This document shows, one piece after another, positions 9,195 through 20,384 of a DNA stretch of 64,000 nucleotides (the first letter of the stretch is position 1; each line of letters starts with the position of its first letter). The notes beneath the pieces are model-generated. The model was not told the origin of the DNA, did not search any database, and was given only the letters and a program-made list of their open reading frames with translations. Where the stretch lies: NCBI RefSeq assembly GCF_041296385.1, contig NW_027183596.1, positions 62,001 through 126,000 on the forward strand, given 5' to 3'. Source of the stretch: Aphelocoma coerulescens. Lineage: Eukaryota; Chordata; Aves; Passeriformes; Corvidae. Position numbers and translations under genes: made by a program.

Positions 9195-11387
9195 GGATCC
9201 TGAGTGTGGGAGAGGCAAGGCTTAGGATGGTGCGTAGAGCTGAGAAGGAAAGTGCCGAGAGCAGCATGTGTGCTGCTGCTTTGAGGGGTGCAGTTGAAGT
9301 TGTAGGCAGCAAGAGCTTTCTCAGCTGGCCCTTTTGTGAGCTCTGCTTTTGCCAGATGACTTCCATCTTACCCTCTTACCATCTTAGCCTCTCATTTTTG
9401 CATATCCCAAACCCCCTTCCAAACATCCAGCAGCTGCTTGTAAAGAAGAAGTCCTAGAACAAAAAGCCAGTGCTGCCTTTCATAGCCCCTTTGCTGTCTA
9501 TGAAGTAGAGGAAAGAAGCTAGTGAGACGCACTTTCTTTCTCAACTCCATAGAGCGCATCCTTCTCTCAAGGTGGCAGAGTCCTTGGCGGAAGTGAAGCA
9601 TCTGCAGCTGCAGTTCAGACTGAGAGATGTGCCAGGACAGGAAACATTTGCTGACCTTCCCTGTTCCCTGTGCAACATGATTCTCGCATCCCAGTCACTT
9701 TCACATACCTTCGGTATCCCTGAGTCCAAGCAGCTAAAGCTCACAGAGACAGAAGTGTCAGGAAGGGAAACGTTCCAAAAGCACCCCCTTCTCTTATCAG
9801 CATATAAATTGTGCACAACAGGCTGCGGCACCGAACCTTCCTTCTCAGATAGACATGCCATCACACTTTTCACTCTTGCAGCTCGGTTGAAAAGCTCCAG
9901 CAGCTGCTCCCGCAATAGCAAAAGGTTCTAGAAGTGAAAGCCAGTTTGGGGCTGCACCTTCTCCTTGCCGCATGTAAGCCACACCAAACTCCCTGATGCA
10001 CTCTGTCCTCCCCTTCTCAAAGGAGTAGACGGTGGCATCAGGACACACCTGTGTCCCAGCAGCTGGGTGCCCAGCCGGGAGCAGGAGCAGGGCTGGGGCT
10101 GCTCCCAAAGTTGCCCCGCCCCAATGCCAGAGCCGGACATATGCTGAGGGGGGGCTGGATCAGGCTTTATTGTCCAGCTGCATGCCAGGAGTGAGCACAA
10201 AATCTACCTGCATTCTCTGCAGCATGCCATCCTGGAGCAGAGCCATTGCCAAAGGAAGCCGTCAGCCCGTGCCAAGCCAGTGCCGGAGTGGGATCCTAGC
10301 AGCACCTGTGGAAGCCGGGAGAGAGGAGCCCACCTGGAGCAGGTTCGTGCAGGATTAATCATCCCGTGGCTTCCCACCAGGGTCCTGTTGCTTCCAAAAG
10401 GCCCCACAGTGTCACTGTGGCCCCTCGGTTCCACCAGGTTCCATAGCGTCACTGTGGTGCCCAGGGTTCCGTCAGCTTCGCCAGCATCCCCACGGTCTGC
10501 AGAGCTCCCCGAGCTTCTGTGGTGTCACAGTGGAGGCAGGGTTGCATCAGGTTCCATAGCATCAGCACGGTCTCCAGGGCTCCCAGAGGTTCTGTGGTGT
10601 CACAGTGGAGGCAGGGTTGCATCAGGTTCCATAGCATCACCACAGTCTCCAGGGCTCCCTGAGCTTCTGTGGTGTCACAGTGGAGGCAGGGTTGCATCAG
10701 GTTCCATAGCATCAGCACGGTCTCCAGGGCTCCCAGAGGTTCTGTGGTGTCACAGAGGAGGCAGGGTTGCATCAGGTTCCATAGCATCAGCACGGTCTCC
10801 AGGGCTCCCCTGAGCTTCTGTGGTGGTGTCACAGAGGAGCCAGGCTTCCTTGTAGTTCCCCAGCATCACAAAGGCTCTCCTGGGAGCCACGGGTCACAAA
10901 GCACCGTGGGCTCTGTGCAGCCCCGCTGTGTCACAATGGCCGCTGGCTTCCACGAGCCCCCGCAGTGTCCCAGTGGGCCCCGTGGCTTTAGGAGTGGGTG
11001 GCTGGGAGTTGGTGCCAGCGGCTGGGGGAGCAGCAGCAGGGACTGTGTGTGGACAGTGCCATGGCCACTTGTGTGGCCACTGGTGTCTCTGTGCCAGGCA
11101 CAGCCGTGGTGTGTAACACCGGCTCTGGGTCCTTTGGCTGTGCAGGTGGCAGTCACAGCCTGGAGCAGGGCTGCTCCCGGGGGACAGCCTGGGGCAGGAG
11201 GCTGCTGGAGATTCATTCCCCACACTCCTTGTCATGAGGTGCTCAGAGTGATTGGAAAGGCTGTTGGCAGCAGGCAGTTCTCTGGGTTCAAGCTGTGGAG
11301 CTGTCAGCGGGAATGCAAAGGCCAAGCTGGTGAGCCTTTTGTCCTGGTGCCTTTAGTGTGTGAGCAGTCCCTGGTGCCGTTGTCTTT
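9195..11387. repeat. Unit 5, short, type C
   Basis: Four-copy minisatellite at 10515-10814. All type C markers of unit 3 are present. It closes the second BC dimer and is followed by a D-type front. Confidence 0.96.
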
Positions 11388-13655
11388 GGATCCTGAGTGT
11401 GGGAGAGGCAAGGCTTAGGATGGTGCGTAGAGCTGAGAAGGAAAGTGCCGAGAGCAGCGTGTGTGCTGCTGCTTTGAGGGGTGCAGTTGAAGTTGTAGGC
11501 AGCAAGAGCTTTCTCAGCTGGCCCTTTTGTGAGCTCTGCTTTTGCCAGATGACTTCCATCTTACCCTCTTACCATCTTAGCCTCTCATTTTTGCATATCC
11601 CAAACCCCCTTCCAAACATCCAGCAGCTGCTTGTAAAGAAGAAGTCCTAGAACAAAAAGCCAGTGCTGCCTTTCATAGCCCCTTTGCTGTCTATGAAGTA
11701 GAGGAAAGAAGCTAGTGAGACGCACTTTCTTTCTCAACTCCATAGAGCGCATCCTTCTCTCAAGGTGGCAGAGTCCTTGGCGGAAGTGAAGCATCTGCAG
11801 CTGCAGTTCAGACTGAGAGATGTGCCAGGACAGGAAACATTTGCTGACCTTCCCTGTTCCCTGTGCAACATGATTCTCGCATCCCAGTCACTTTCACATA
11901 CCTTCGGTATCCCTGAGTCCAAGCAGCTAAAGCTCACAGAGACAGAAGTGTCAGGAAGGAAAACGTTCCAAAAGCACCCCCTTCTCTTATCAGCATATAA
12001 ATTGTGCACAACAGGCTGCGGCACCGAACCTTCCTTCTCAGATAGACATGCCATCACACTTTTCACTCTTGCAGCTCGGTTGAAAAGCTCCAGCAGCTGC
12101 TCCCGCAATAGCAAAAGGTTCTAGAAGTGAAAGCAAGTTTGGGGCTGCACCTTCTCCTTGCCGCATGTAAGCCACACCAAACTCCCTGATGCACTCTGTC
12201 CTCCCCTTCTCAAAGGAGTAGACGGTGGCATCAGGACACACCTGTGTCCCAGCAGCTGGGTGCCCAGCTGGGAGCAGGAGCAGGGCTGGGGCTGCTCCCA
12301 AAGTTGCCCCGCCCCAATGCCAGAGCCGGACATATGCTGAGGGGGGGCTGGATCAGGCTTTATTGTCCAGCTGCATGCCAGGAGTGAGCACAAAATCTAC
12401 CTGCATTCTCTGCAGCATGCCATCCTGGAGCAGAGCCATTGCCAAAGGAAGCCGTGAGCCCGTGCCAAGCCAGTGCCGGAGTGGGATCCTAGCAGCACCT
12501 GTGGAAGCCGGGAGAGAGGAGCCCACCTGGAGCAGGTTCGTGCAGGATTAATCATCCCGTGGCTTCCCACCAGGGTCCTGTTGCTTCCAAAAGGCCCCAC
12601 AGTGTCACAGTGGCCCCTCGGTTCCATCAGGTTCCATAGCGTCACTGTGGTGCCCAGGGTTCCGTCAGCTTCGCCAGCATCCCCACGGTCTGCAGAGCTC
12701 CCCGAGCTTCTGTGGTGTCACAGTGGAGGCAGGGTTGCATCAGGTTCCATAGCATCAGCACGGTCTCCAGGGCTCCCAGAGGTTCTGTGGTGTCACAGTG
12801 GAGGCAGGGTTGCATCAGGTTCCATAGCATCACCACAGTCTCCAGGGCTCCCTGAGCTTCTGTGGTGTCACAGTGGAGGCAGGGTTGCATCAGGTTCCAT
12901 AGCATCAGCACGGTCTCCAGGGCTCCCAGAGGTTCTGTGGTGTCACAGAGGAGGCAGGGTTGCATCAGGTTCCATAGCATCACCACGGTCTCCAGGGCTC
13001 CAAGAGCTTCTGTGGTGTCACAGAGGAGGCAGGGTTGCATCAGGTTCAATAGCATCAGCACGGTCTCCAGGGCTCCCCTGAGCTTCTGTGGTGGTGTCAC
13101 AGAGGAGGCAGGCTTCCTTGTAGTTCCCCAGCATCACAAAGGCTCTCCTGGGAGCCACGGGTCACAAAGCACCGTGGGCTCTGTGCAGCCCCGCTGTGTC
13201 ACAATGGCCGCTGGCTTCCACGAGCCCCCGCAGTGTCCCAGTGGGCCCCGTGGCTTTAGGAGTTGGTGGCTGGGAGTTGGTGCCAGCGGCTGGGGGAGCA
13301 GCAGCAGGGACTGTGTGTGGACAGTGCCATGGCCACTTGTGTGGCCACTGGTGTCTCTGTGCCAGGCACAGCCGTGGTGTGTAACACCGGCTCTGGGTCC
13401 TTTGGCTGTGCAGGTGGCAGTCACGGCCTGGAGCAGGGCTGCTCCCGGGGGACAGCCTGGGGCAGGAGGCTGCTGGAGATTCATTCCCCACACTCCTTGT
13501 CATGAGGTGCTCAGAGTGATTGGAAAGGCTGTTGGCAGCAGGCAGTTCTCTGGGTTCAAGCTGTGGAGCTGTCAGCGGGAATGCAAAGGCCAAGCTGCTG
13601 AGCCTTTTGTCCTGGTGCCTTTAGTGTGTGAGCAGTCCCTGGTGCCGTTGTCTTT
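11388..13655. repeat. Unit 6, long, chimera of D front and B end
   Basis: Minisatellite at 12708-13082. The front has the D markers: gcaagttt near 12135, T at 12269 (CpG to TpG), A at 12609 (breaks the palindrome) and T at 12627. The end has the B markers agttggtgg near 13264 and donor loss at 13598. G at 13108 (gaggaggcag) is shared only with unit 24. The switch from D to B therefore lies between the minisatellite and about 13264. Confidence 0.95.
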
Positions 13656-15923
13656 GGATCCTGAGTGTGGGAGAGGCAAGGCTTAGGATGGTGCGTAGAG
13701 CTGAGAAGGAAAGTGCCGAGAGCAGCATGTGTGCTGCTGCTTTGAGGGGTGCAGTTGAAGTTGTAGGCAGCAAGAGCTTTCTCAGCTGGCCCTTTTGTGA
13801 GCTCTGCTTTTGCCAGATGACTTCCATCTTACCCTCTTACCATCTTAGCCTCTCATTTTTGCATATCCCAAACCCCCTTCCAAACATCCAGCAGCTGCTT
13901 GTAAAGAAGAAGTCCTAGAACAAAAAGCCAGTGCTGCCTTTCATAGCCCCTTTGCTGTCTATGAAGTAGAGGAAAGAAGCTAGTGAGACGCACTTTCTTT
14001 CTCAACTCCATAGAGCGCATCCTTCTCTCAAGGTGGCAGAGTCCTTGGCGGAAGTGAAGCATCTGCAGCTGCAGTTCAGACTGAGAGATGTGCCAGGACA
14101 GGAAACATTTGCTGACCTTCCCTGTTCCCTGTGCAACATGATTCTCGCATCCCAGTCACTTTCACATACCTTCGGTATCCCTGAGTCCAAGCAGCTAAAG
14201 CTCACAGAGACAGAAGTGTCAGGAAGGGAAACGTTCCAAAAGCACCCCCTTCTCTTATCAGCATATAAATTGTGCACAACAGGCTGCGGCACCGAACCTT
14301 CCTTCTCAGATAGACATGCCATCACACTTTTCACTCTTGCAGCTCGGTTGAAAAGCTCCAGCAGCTGCTCCCGCAATAGCAAAAGGTTCTAGAAGTGAAA
14401 GCCAGTTTGGGGCTGCACCTTCTCCTTGCCGCATGTAAGCCACACCAAACTCCCTGATGCACTCTGTCCTCCCCTTCTCAAAGGAGTAGACGGTGGCATC
14501 AGGACACACCTGTGTCCCAGCAGCTGGGTGCCCAGCCGGGAGCAGGAGCAGGGCTGGGGCTGCTCCCAAAGTTGCCCCGCCCCAATGCCAGAGCCGGACA
14601 TATGCTGAGGGGGGGCTGGATCAGGCTTTATTGTCCAGCTGCATGCCAGGAGTGAGCACAAAATCTACCTGCATTCTCTGCAGCATGCCATCCTGGAGCA
14701 GAGCCATTGCCAAAGGAAGCCGTCAGCCCGTGCCAAGCCAGTGCCGGAGTGGGATCCTAGCAGCACCTGTGGAAGCCGGGAGAGAGGAGCCCACCTGGAG
14801 CAGGTTCGTGCAGGATTAATCATCCCGTGGCTTCCCACCAGGGTCCTGTTGCTTCCAAAAGGCCCCACAGTGTCACTGTGGCCCCTCGGTTCCACCAGGT
14901 TCCATAGCGTCACTGTGGTGCCCAGGGTTCCGTCAGCTTCGCCAGCATCCCCACGGTCTGCAGAGCTCCCCGAGCTTCTGTGGTGTCACAGTGGAGGCAG
15001 GGTTGCATCAGGTTCCATAGCATCAGCACGGTCTCCAGGGCTCCCAGAGGTTCTGTGGTGTCACAGTGGAGGCAGGGTTGCATCAGGTTCCATAGCATCA
15101 CCACAGTCTCCAGGGCTCCCTGAGCTTCTGTGGTGTCACAGTGGAGGCAGGGTTGCATCAGGTTCCATAGCATCAGCACGGTCTCCAGGGCTCCCAGAGG
15201 TTCTGTGGTGTCACAGAGGAGGCAGGGTTGCATCAGGTTCCATAGCATCACCACGGTCTCCAGGGCTCCAAGAGCTTCTGTGGTGTCACAGAGGAGGCAG
15301 GGTTGCATCAGGTTCAATAGCATCAGCACGGTCTCCAGGGCTCCCCTGAGCTTCTGTGGTGGTGTCACAGAGGAGCCAGGCTTCCTTGTAGTTCCCCAGC
15401 ATCACAAAGGCTCTCCTGGGAGCCACGGGTCACAAAGCACCGTGGGCTCTGTGCAGCCCCGCTGTGTCACAATGGCCGCTGGCTTCCACGAGCCCCCGCA
15501 GTGTCCCAGTGGGCCCCGTGGCTTTAGGAGTGGGTGGCTGGGAGTTGGTGCCAGCGGCTGGGGGAGCAGCAGCAGGGACTGTGTGTGGACAGTGCCATGG
15601 CCACTTGTGTGGCCACTGGTGTCTCTGTGCCAGGCACAGCCGTGGTGTGTAACACCGGCTCTGGGTCCTTTGGCTGTGCAGGTGGCAGTCACGGCCTGGA
15701 GCAGGGCTGCTCCCGGGGGACAGCCTGGGGCAGGAGGCTGCTGGAGATTCATTCCCCACACTCCTTGTCATGAGGTGCTCAGAGTGATTGGAAAGGCTGT
15801 TGGCAGCAGGCAGTTCTCTGGGTTCAAGCTGTGGAGGTGTCAGCGGGAATGCAAAGGCCAAGCTGCTGAGCCTTTTGTCCTGGTGCCTTTAGTGTGTGAG
15901 CAGTCCCTGGTGCCGTTGTCTTT
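13656..15923. repeat. Unit 7, long, C front with five-copy array
   Basis: Minisatellite at 14976-15350. The front has the C markers (CpG loss near 13727, aagggaaac, cgtcagc), but the array has five copies with a caccacgg copy 4, unlike C. G at 15837 (gtggaggtg) is private to this unit. The end has donor loss at 15866. Confidence 0.95.
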
Positions 15924-18116
15924 GGATCCTGAGTGTGGGAGAGGCAAGGCTTAGGATGGTGCGTAGAGCTGAGAAGGAAAGTGCCGAGAGCAGCATGTGT
16001 GCTGCTGCTTTGAGGGGTGCAGTTGAAGTTGTAGGCAGCAAGAGCTTTCTCAGCTGGCCCTTTTGTGAGCTCTGCTTTTGCCAGATGACTTCCATCTTAC
16101 CCTCTTACCATCTTAGCCTCTCATTTTTGCATATCCCAAACCCCCTTCCAAACATCCAGCAGCTGCTTGTAAAGAAGAAGTCCTAGAACAAAAAGCCAGT
16201 GCTGCCTTTCATAGCCCCTTTGCTGTCTATGAAGTAGAGGAAAGAAGCTAGTGAGACGCACTTTCTTTCTCAACTCCATAGAGCGCATCCTTCTCTCAAG
16301 GTGGCAGAGTCCTTGGCGGAAGTGAAGCATCTGCAGCTGCAGTTCAGACTGAGAGATGTGCCAGGACAGGAAACATTTGCTGACCTTCCCTGTTCCCTGT
16401 GCAACATGATTCTCGCATCCCAGTCACTTTCACATACCTTCGGTATCCCTGAGTCCAAGCAGCTAAAGCTCACAGAGACAGAAGTGTCAGGAAGGGAAAC
16501 GTTCCAAAAGCACCCCCTTCTCTTATCAGCATATAAATTGTGCACAACAGGCTGCGGCACCGAACCTTCCTTCTCAGATAGACATGCCATCACACTTTTC
16601 ACTCTTGCAGCTCGGTTGAAAAGCTCCAGCAGCTGCTCCCGCAATAGCAAAAGGTTCTAGAAGTGAAAGCCAGTTTGGGGCTGCACCTTCTCCTTGCCGC
16701 ATGTAAGCCACACCAAACTCCCTGATGCACTCTGTCCTCCCCTTCTCAAAGGAGTAGACGGTGGCATCAGGACACACCTGTGTCCCAGCAGCTGGGTGCC
16801 CAGCCGGGAGCAGGAGCAGGGCTGGGGCTGCTCCCAAAGTTGCCCCGCCCCAATGCCAGAGCCGGACATATGCTGAGGGGGGGCTGGATCAGGCTTTATT
16901 GTCCAGCTGCATGCCAGGAGTGAGCACAAAATCTACCTGCATTCTCTGCAGCATGCCATCCTGGAGCAGAGCCATTGCCAAAGGAAGCCGTCAGCCCGTG
17001 CCAAGCCAGTGCCGGAGTGGGATCCTAGCAGCACCTGTGGAAGCCGGGAGAGAGGAGCCCACCTGGAGCAGGTTCGTGCAGGATTAATCATCCCGTGGCT
17101 TCCCACCAGGGTCCTGTTGCTTCCAAAAGGCCCCACAGTGTCACTGTGGCCCCTCGGTTCCACCAGGTTCCATAGCGTCACTGTGGTGCCCAGGGTTCCG
17201 TCAGCTTCGCCAGCATCCCCACGGTCTGCAGAGCTCCCCGAGCTTCTGTGGTGTCACAGTGGAGGCAGGGTTGCATCAGGTTCCATAGCATCAGCACGGT
17301 CTCCAGGGCTCCCAGAGGTTCTGTGGTGTCACAGTGGAGGCAGGGTTGCATCAGGTTCCATAGCATCACCACAGTCTCCAGGGCTCCCTGAGCTTCTGTG
17401 GTGTCACAGTGGAGGCAGGGTTGCATCAGGTTCCATAGCATCAGCACGGTCTCCAGGGCTCCAAGAGCTTCTGTGGTGTCACAGAGGAGGCAGGGTTGCA
17501 TCAGGTTCCATAGCATCAGCACGGTCTCCAGGGCTCCCCTGAGCTTCTGTGGTGGTGTCACAGAGGAGCCAGGCTTCCTTGTAGTTCCCCAGCATCACAA
17601 AGGCTCTCCTGGGAGCCACGGGTCACAAAGCACCGTGGGCTCTGTGCAGCCCCGCTGTGTCACAATGGCCGCTGGCTTCCACGAGCCCCCGCAGTGTCCC
17701 AGTGGGCCCCGTGGCTTTAGGAGTGGGTGGCTGGGAGTTGGTGCCAGCGGCTGGGGGAGCAGCAGCAGGGACTGTGTGTGGACAGTGCCATGGCCACTTG
17801 TGTGGCCACTGGTGTCTCTGTGCCAGGCACAGCCGTGGTGTGTAACACCGGCTCTGGGTCCTTTGGCTGTGCAGGTGGCAGTCACAGCCTGGAGCAGGGC
17901 TGCTCCCGGGGGACAGCCTGGGGCAGGAGGCTGCTGGAGATTCATTCCCCACACTCCTTGTCATGAGGTGCTCAGAGTGATTGGAAAGGCTGTTGGCAGC
18001 AGGCAGTTCTCTGGGTTCAAGCTGTGGAGCTGTCAGCGGGAATGCAAAGGCCAAGCTGGTGAGCCTTTTGTCCTGGTGCCTTTAGTGTGTGAGCAGTCCC
18101 TGGTGCCGTTGTCTTT
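15924..18116. repeat. Unit 8, short, C front with a different deletion
   Basis: Four-copy minisatellite at 17244-17543. The front and the cacagcc end are C-like. The array, however, lacks the fourth copy of long units and keeps the caagagc junction before the last copy, whereas other short units keep the cagaggt junction. The missing 75 bp was therefore lost at a different register from that in units 3 and 5. Confidence 0.95.
17244..17543. repeat. 75-bp minisatellite, four copies, alternative deletion
   Basis: Copies start at 17244, 17319, 17394 and 17469. The third cacagtgg copy runs into the last cacagagg copy through ctccaagagc, the junction that precedes copy 5 in many long units. Long-unit copy 4 has been lost or fused with copy 3. 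Confidence 0.93.
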
Positions 18117-20384
18117 GGATCCTGAGTGTGGGAGAGGCAAGGCTTAGGATGGTGCGTAGAGCTGAGAAGGAAAGTGCCGAGAGCAGCGTGTGTGCTGCTG
18201 CTTTGAGGGGTGCAGTTGAAGTTGTAGGCAGCAAGAGCTTTCTCAGCTGGCCCTTTTGTGAGCTCTGCTTTTGCCAGATGACTTCCATCTTACCCTCTTA
18301 CCATCTTAGCCTCTCATTTTTGCATATCCCAAACCCCCTTCCAAACATCCAGCAGCTGCTTGTAAAGAAGAAGTCCTAGAACAAAAAGCCAGTGCTGCCT
18401 TTCATAGCCCCTTTGCTGTCTATGAAGTAGAGGAAAGAAGCTAGTGAGACGCACTTTCTTTCTCAACTCCATAGAGCGCATCCTTCTCTCAAGGTGGCAG
18501 AGTCCTTGGCGGAAGTGAAGCATCTGCAGCTGCAGTTCAGACTGAGAGATGTGCCAGGACAGGAAACATTTGCTGACCTTCCCTGTTCCCTGTGCAACAT
18601 GATTCTCGCATCCCAGTCACTTTCACATACCTTCGGTATCCCTGAGTCCAAGCAGCTAAAGCTCACAGAGACAGAAGTGTCAGGAAGGAAAACGTTCCAA
18701 AAGCACCCCCTTCTCTTATCAGCATATAAATTGTGCACAACAGGCTGCGGCACCGAACCTTCCTTCTCAGATAGACATGCCATCACACTTTTCACTCTTG
18801 CAGCTCGGTTGAAAAGCTCCAGCAGCTGCTCCCGCAATAGCAAAAGGTTCTAGAAGTGAAAGCCAGTTTGGGGCTGCACCTTCTCCTTGCCGCATGTAAG
18901 CCACACCAAACTCCCTGATGCACTCTGTCCTCCCCTTCTCAAAGGAGTAGACGGTGGCATCAGGACACACCTGTGTCCCAGCAGCTGGGTGCCCAGCCGG
19001 GAGCAGGAGCAGGGCTGGGGCTGCTCCCAAAGTTGCCCCGCCCCAATGCCAGAGCCGGACATATGCTGAGGGGGGGCTGGATCAGGCTTTATTGTCCAGC
19101 TGCATGCCAGGAGTGAGCACAAAATCTACCTGCATTCTCTGCAGCATGCCATCCTGGAGCAGAGCCATTGCCAAAGGAAGCCGTGAGCCCGTGCCAAGCC
19201 AGTGCCGGAGTGGGATCCTAGCAGCACCTGTGGAAGCCGGGAGAGAGGAGCCCACCTGGAGCAGGTTCGTGCAGGATTAATCATCCCGTGGCTTCCCACC
19301 AGGGTCCTGTTGCTTCCAAAAGGCCCCACAGTGTCACTGTGGCCCCTCGGTTCCACCAGGTTCCATAGCGTCACTGTGGTGCCCAGGGTTCCGTCAGCTT
19401 CGCCAGCATCCCCACGGTCTGCAGAGCTCCCCGAGCTTCTGTGGTGTCACAGTGGAGGCAGGGTTGCATCAGGTTCCATAGCATCAGCACGGTCTCCAGG
19501 GCTCCCAGAGGTTCTGTGGTGTCACAGTGGAGGCAGGGTTGCATCAGGTTCCATAGCATCACCACAGTCTCCAGGGCTCCCTGAGCTTCTGTGGTGTCAC
19601 AGTGGAGGCAGGGTTGCATCAGGTTCCATAGCATCAGCACGGTCTCCAGGGCTCCCAGAGGTTCTGTGGTGTCACAGAGGAGGCAGGGTTGCATCAGGTT
19701 CCATAGCATCACCACGGTCTCCAGGGCTCCAAGAGCTTCTGTGGTGTCACAGAGGAGGCAGGGTTGCATCAGGTTCAATAGCATCAGCACGGTCTCCAGG
19801 GCTCCCCTGAGCTTCTGTGGTGGTGTCACAGAGGAGCCAGGCTTCCTTGTAGTTCCCCAGCATCACAAAGGCTCTCCTGGGAGCCACGGGTCACAAAGCA
19901 CCGTGGGCTCTGTGCAGCCCCGCTGTGTCACAATGGCCGCTGGCTTCCACGAGCCCCCGCAGTGTCCCAGTGGGCCCCGTGGCTTTAGGAGTGGGTGGCT
20001 GGGAGTTGGTGCCAGCGGCTGGGGGAGCAGCAGCAGGGACTGTGTGTGGACAGTGCCATGGCCACTTGTGTGGCCACTGGTGTCTCTGTGCCAGGCACAG
20101 CCGTGGTGTGTAACACCGGCTCTGGGTCCTTTGGCTGTGCAGGTGGCAGTCACGGCCTGGAGCAGGGCTGCTCCCGGGGGACAGCCTGGGGCAGGAGGCT
20201 GCTGGAGATTCATTCCCCACACTCCTTGTCATGAGGTGCTCAGAGTGATTGGAAAGGCTGTTGGCAGCAGGCAGTTCTCTGGGTTCAAGCTGTGGAGCTG
20301 TCAGCGGGAATGCAAAGGCCAAGCTGGTGAGCCTTTTGTCCTGGTGCCTTTAGTGTGTGAGCAGTCCCTGGTGCCGTTGTCTTT
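18117..20384. repeat. Unit 9, long, type E
   Basis: Minisatellite at 19437-19811. It is close to the array consensus: cgtgagc, intact palindrome, copy 4 with caccacgg, copy 5 with caat and cagcacgg, cacggcc and intact donor. Unit 11 matches. Confidence 0.95.
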
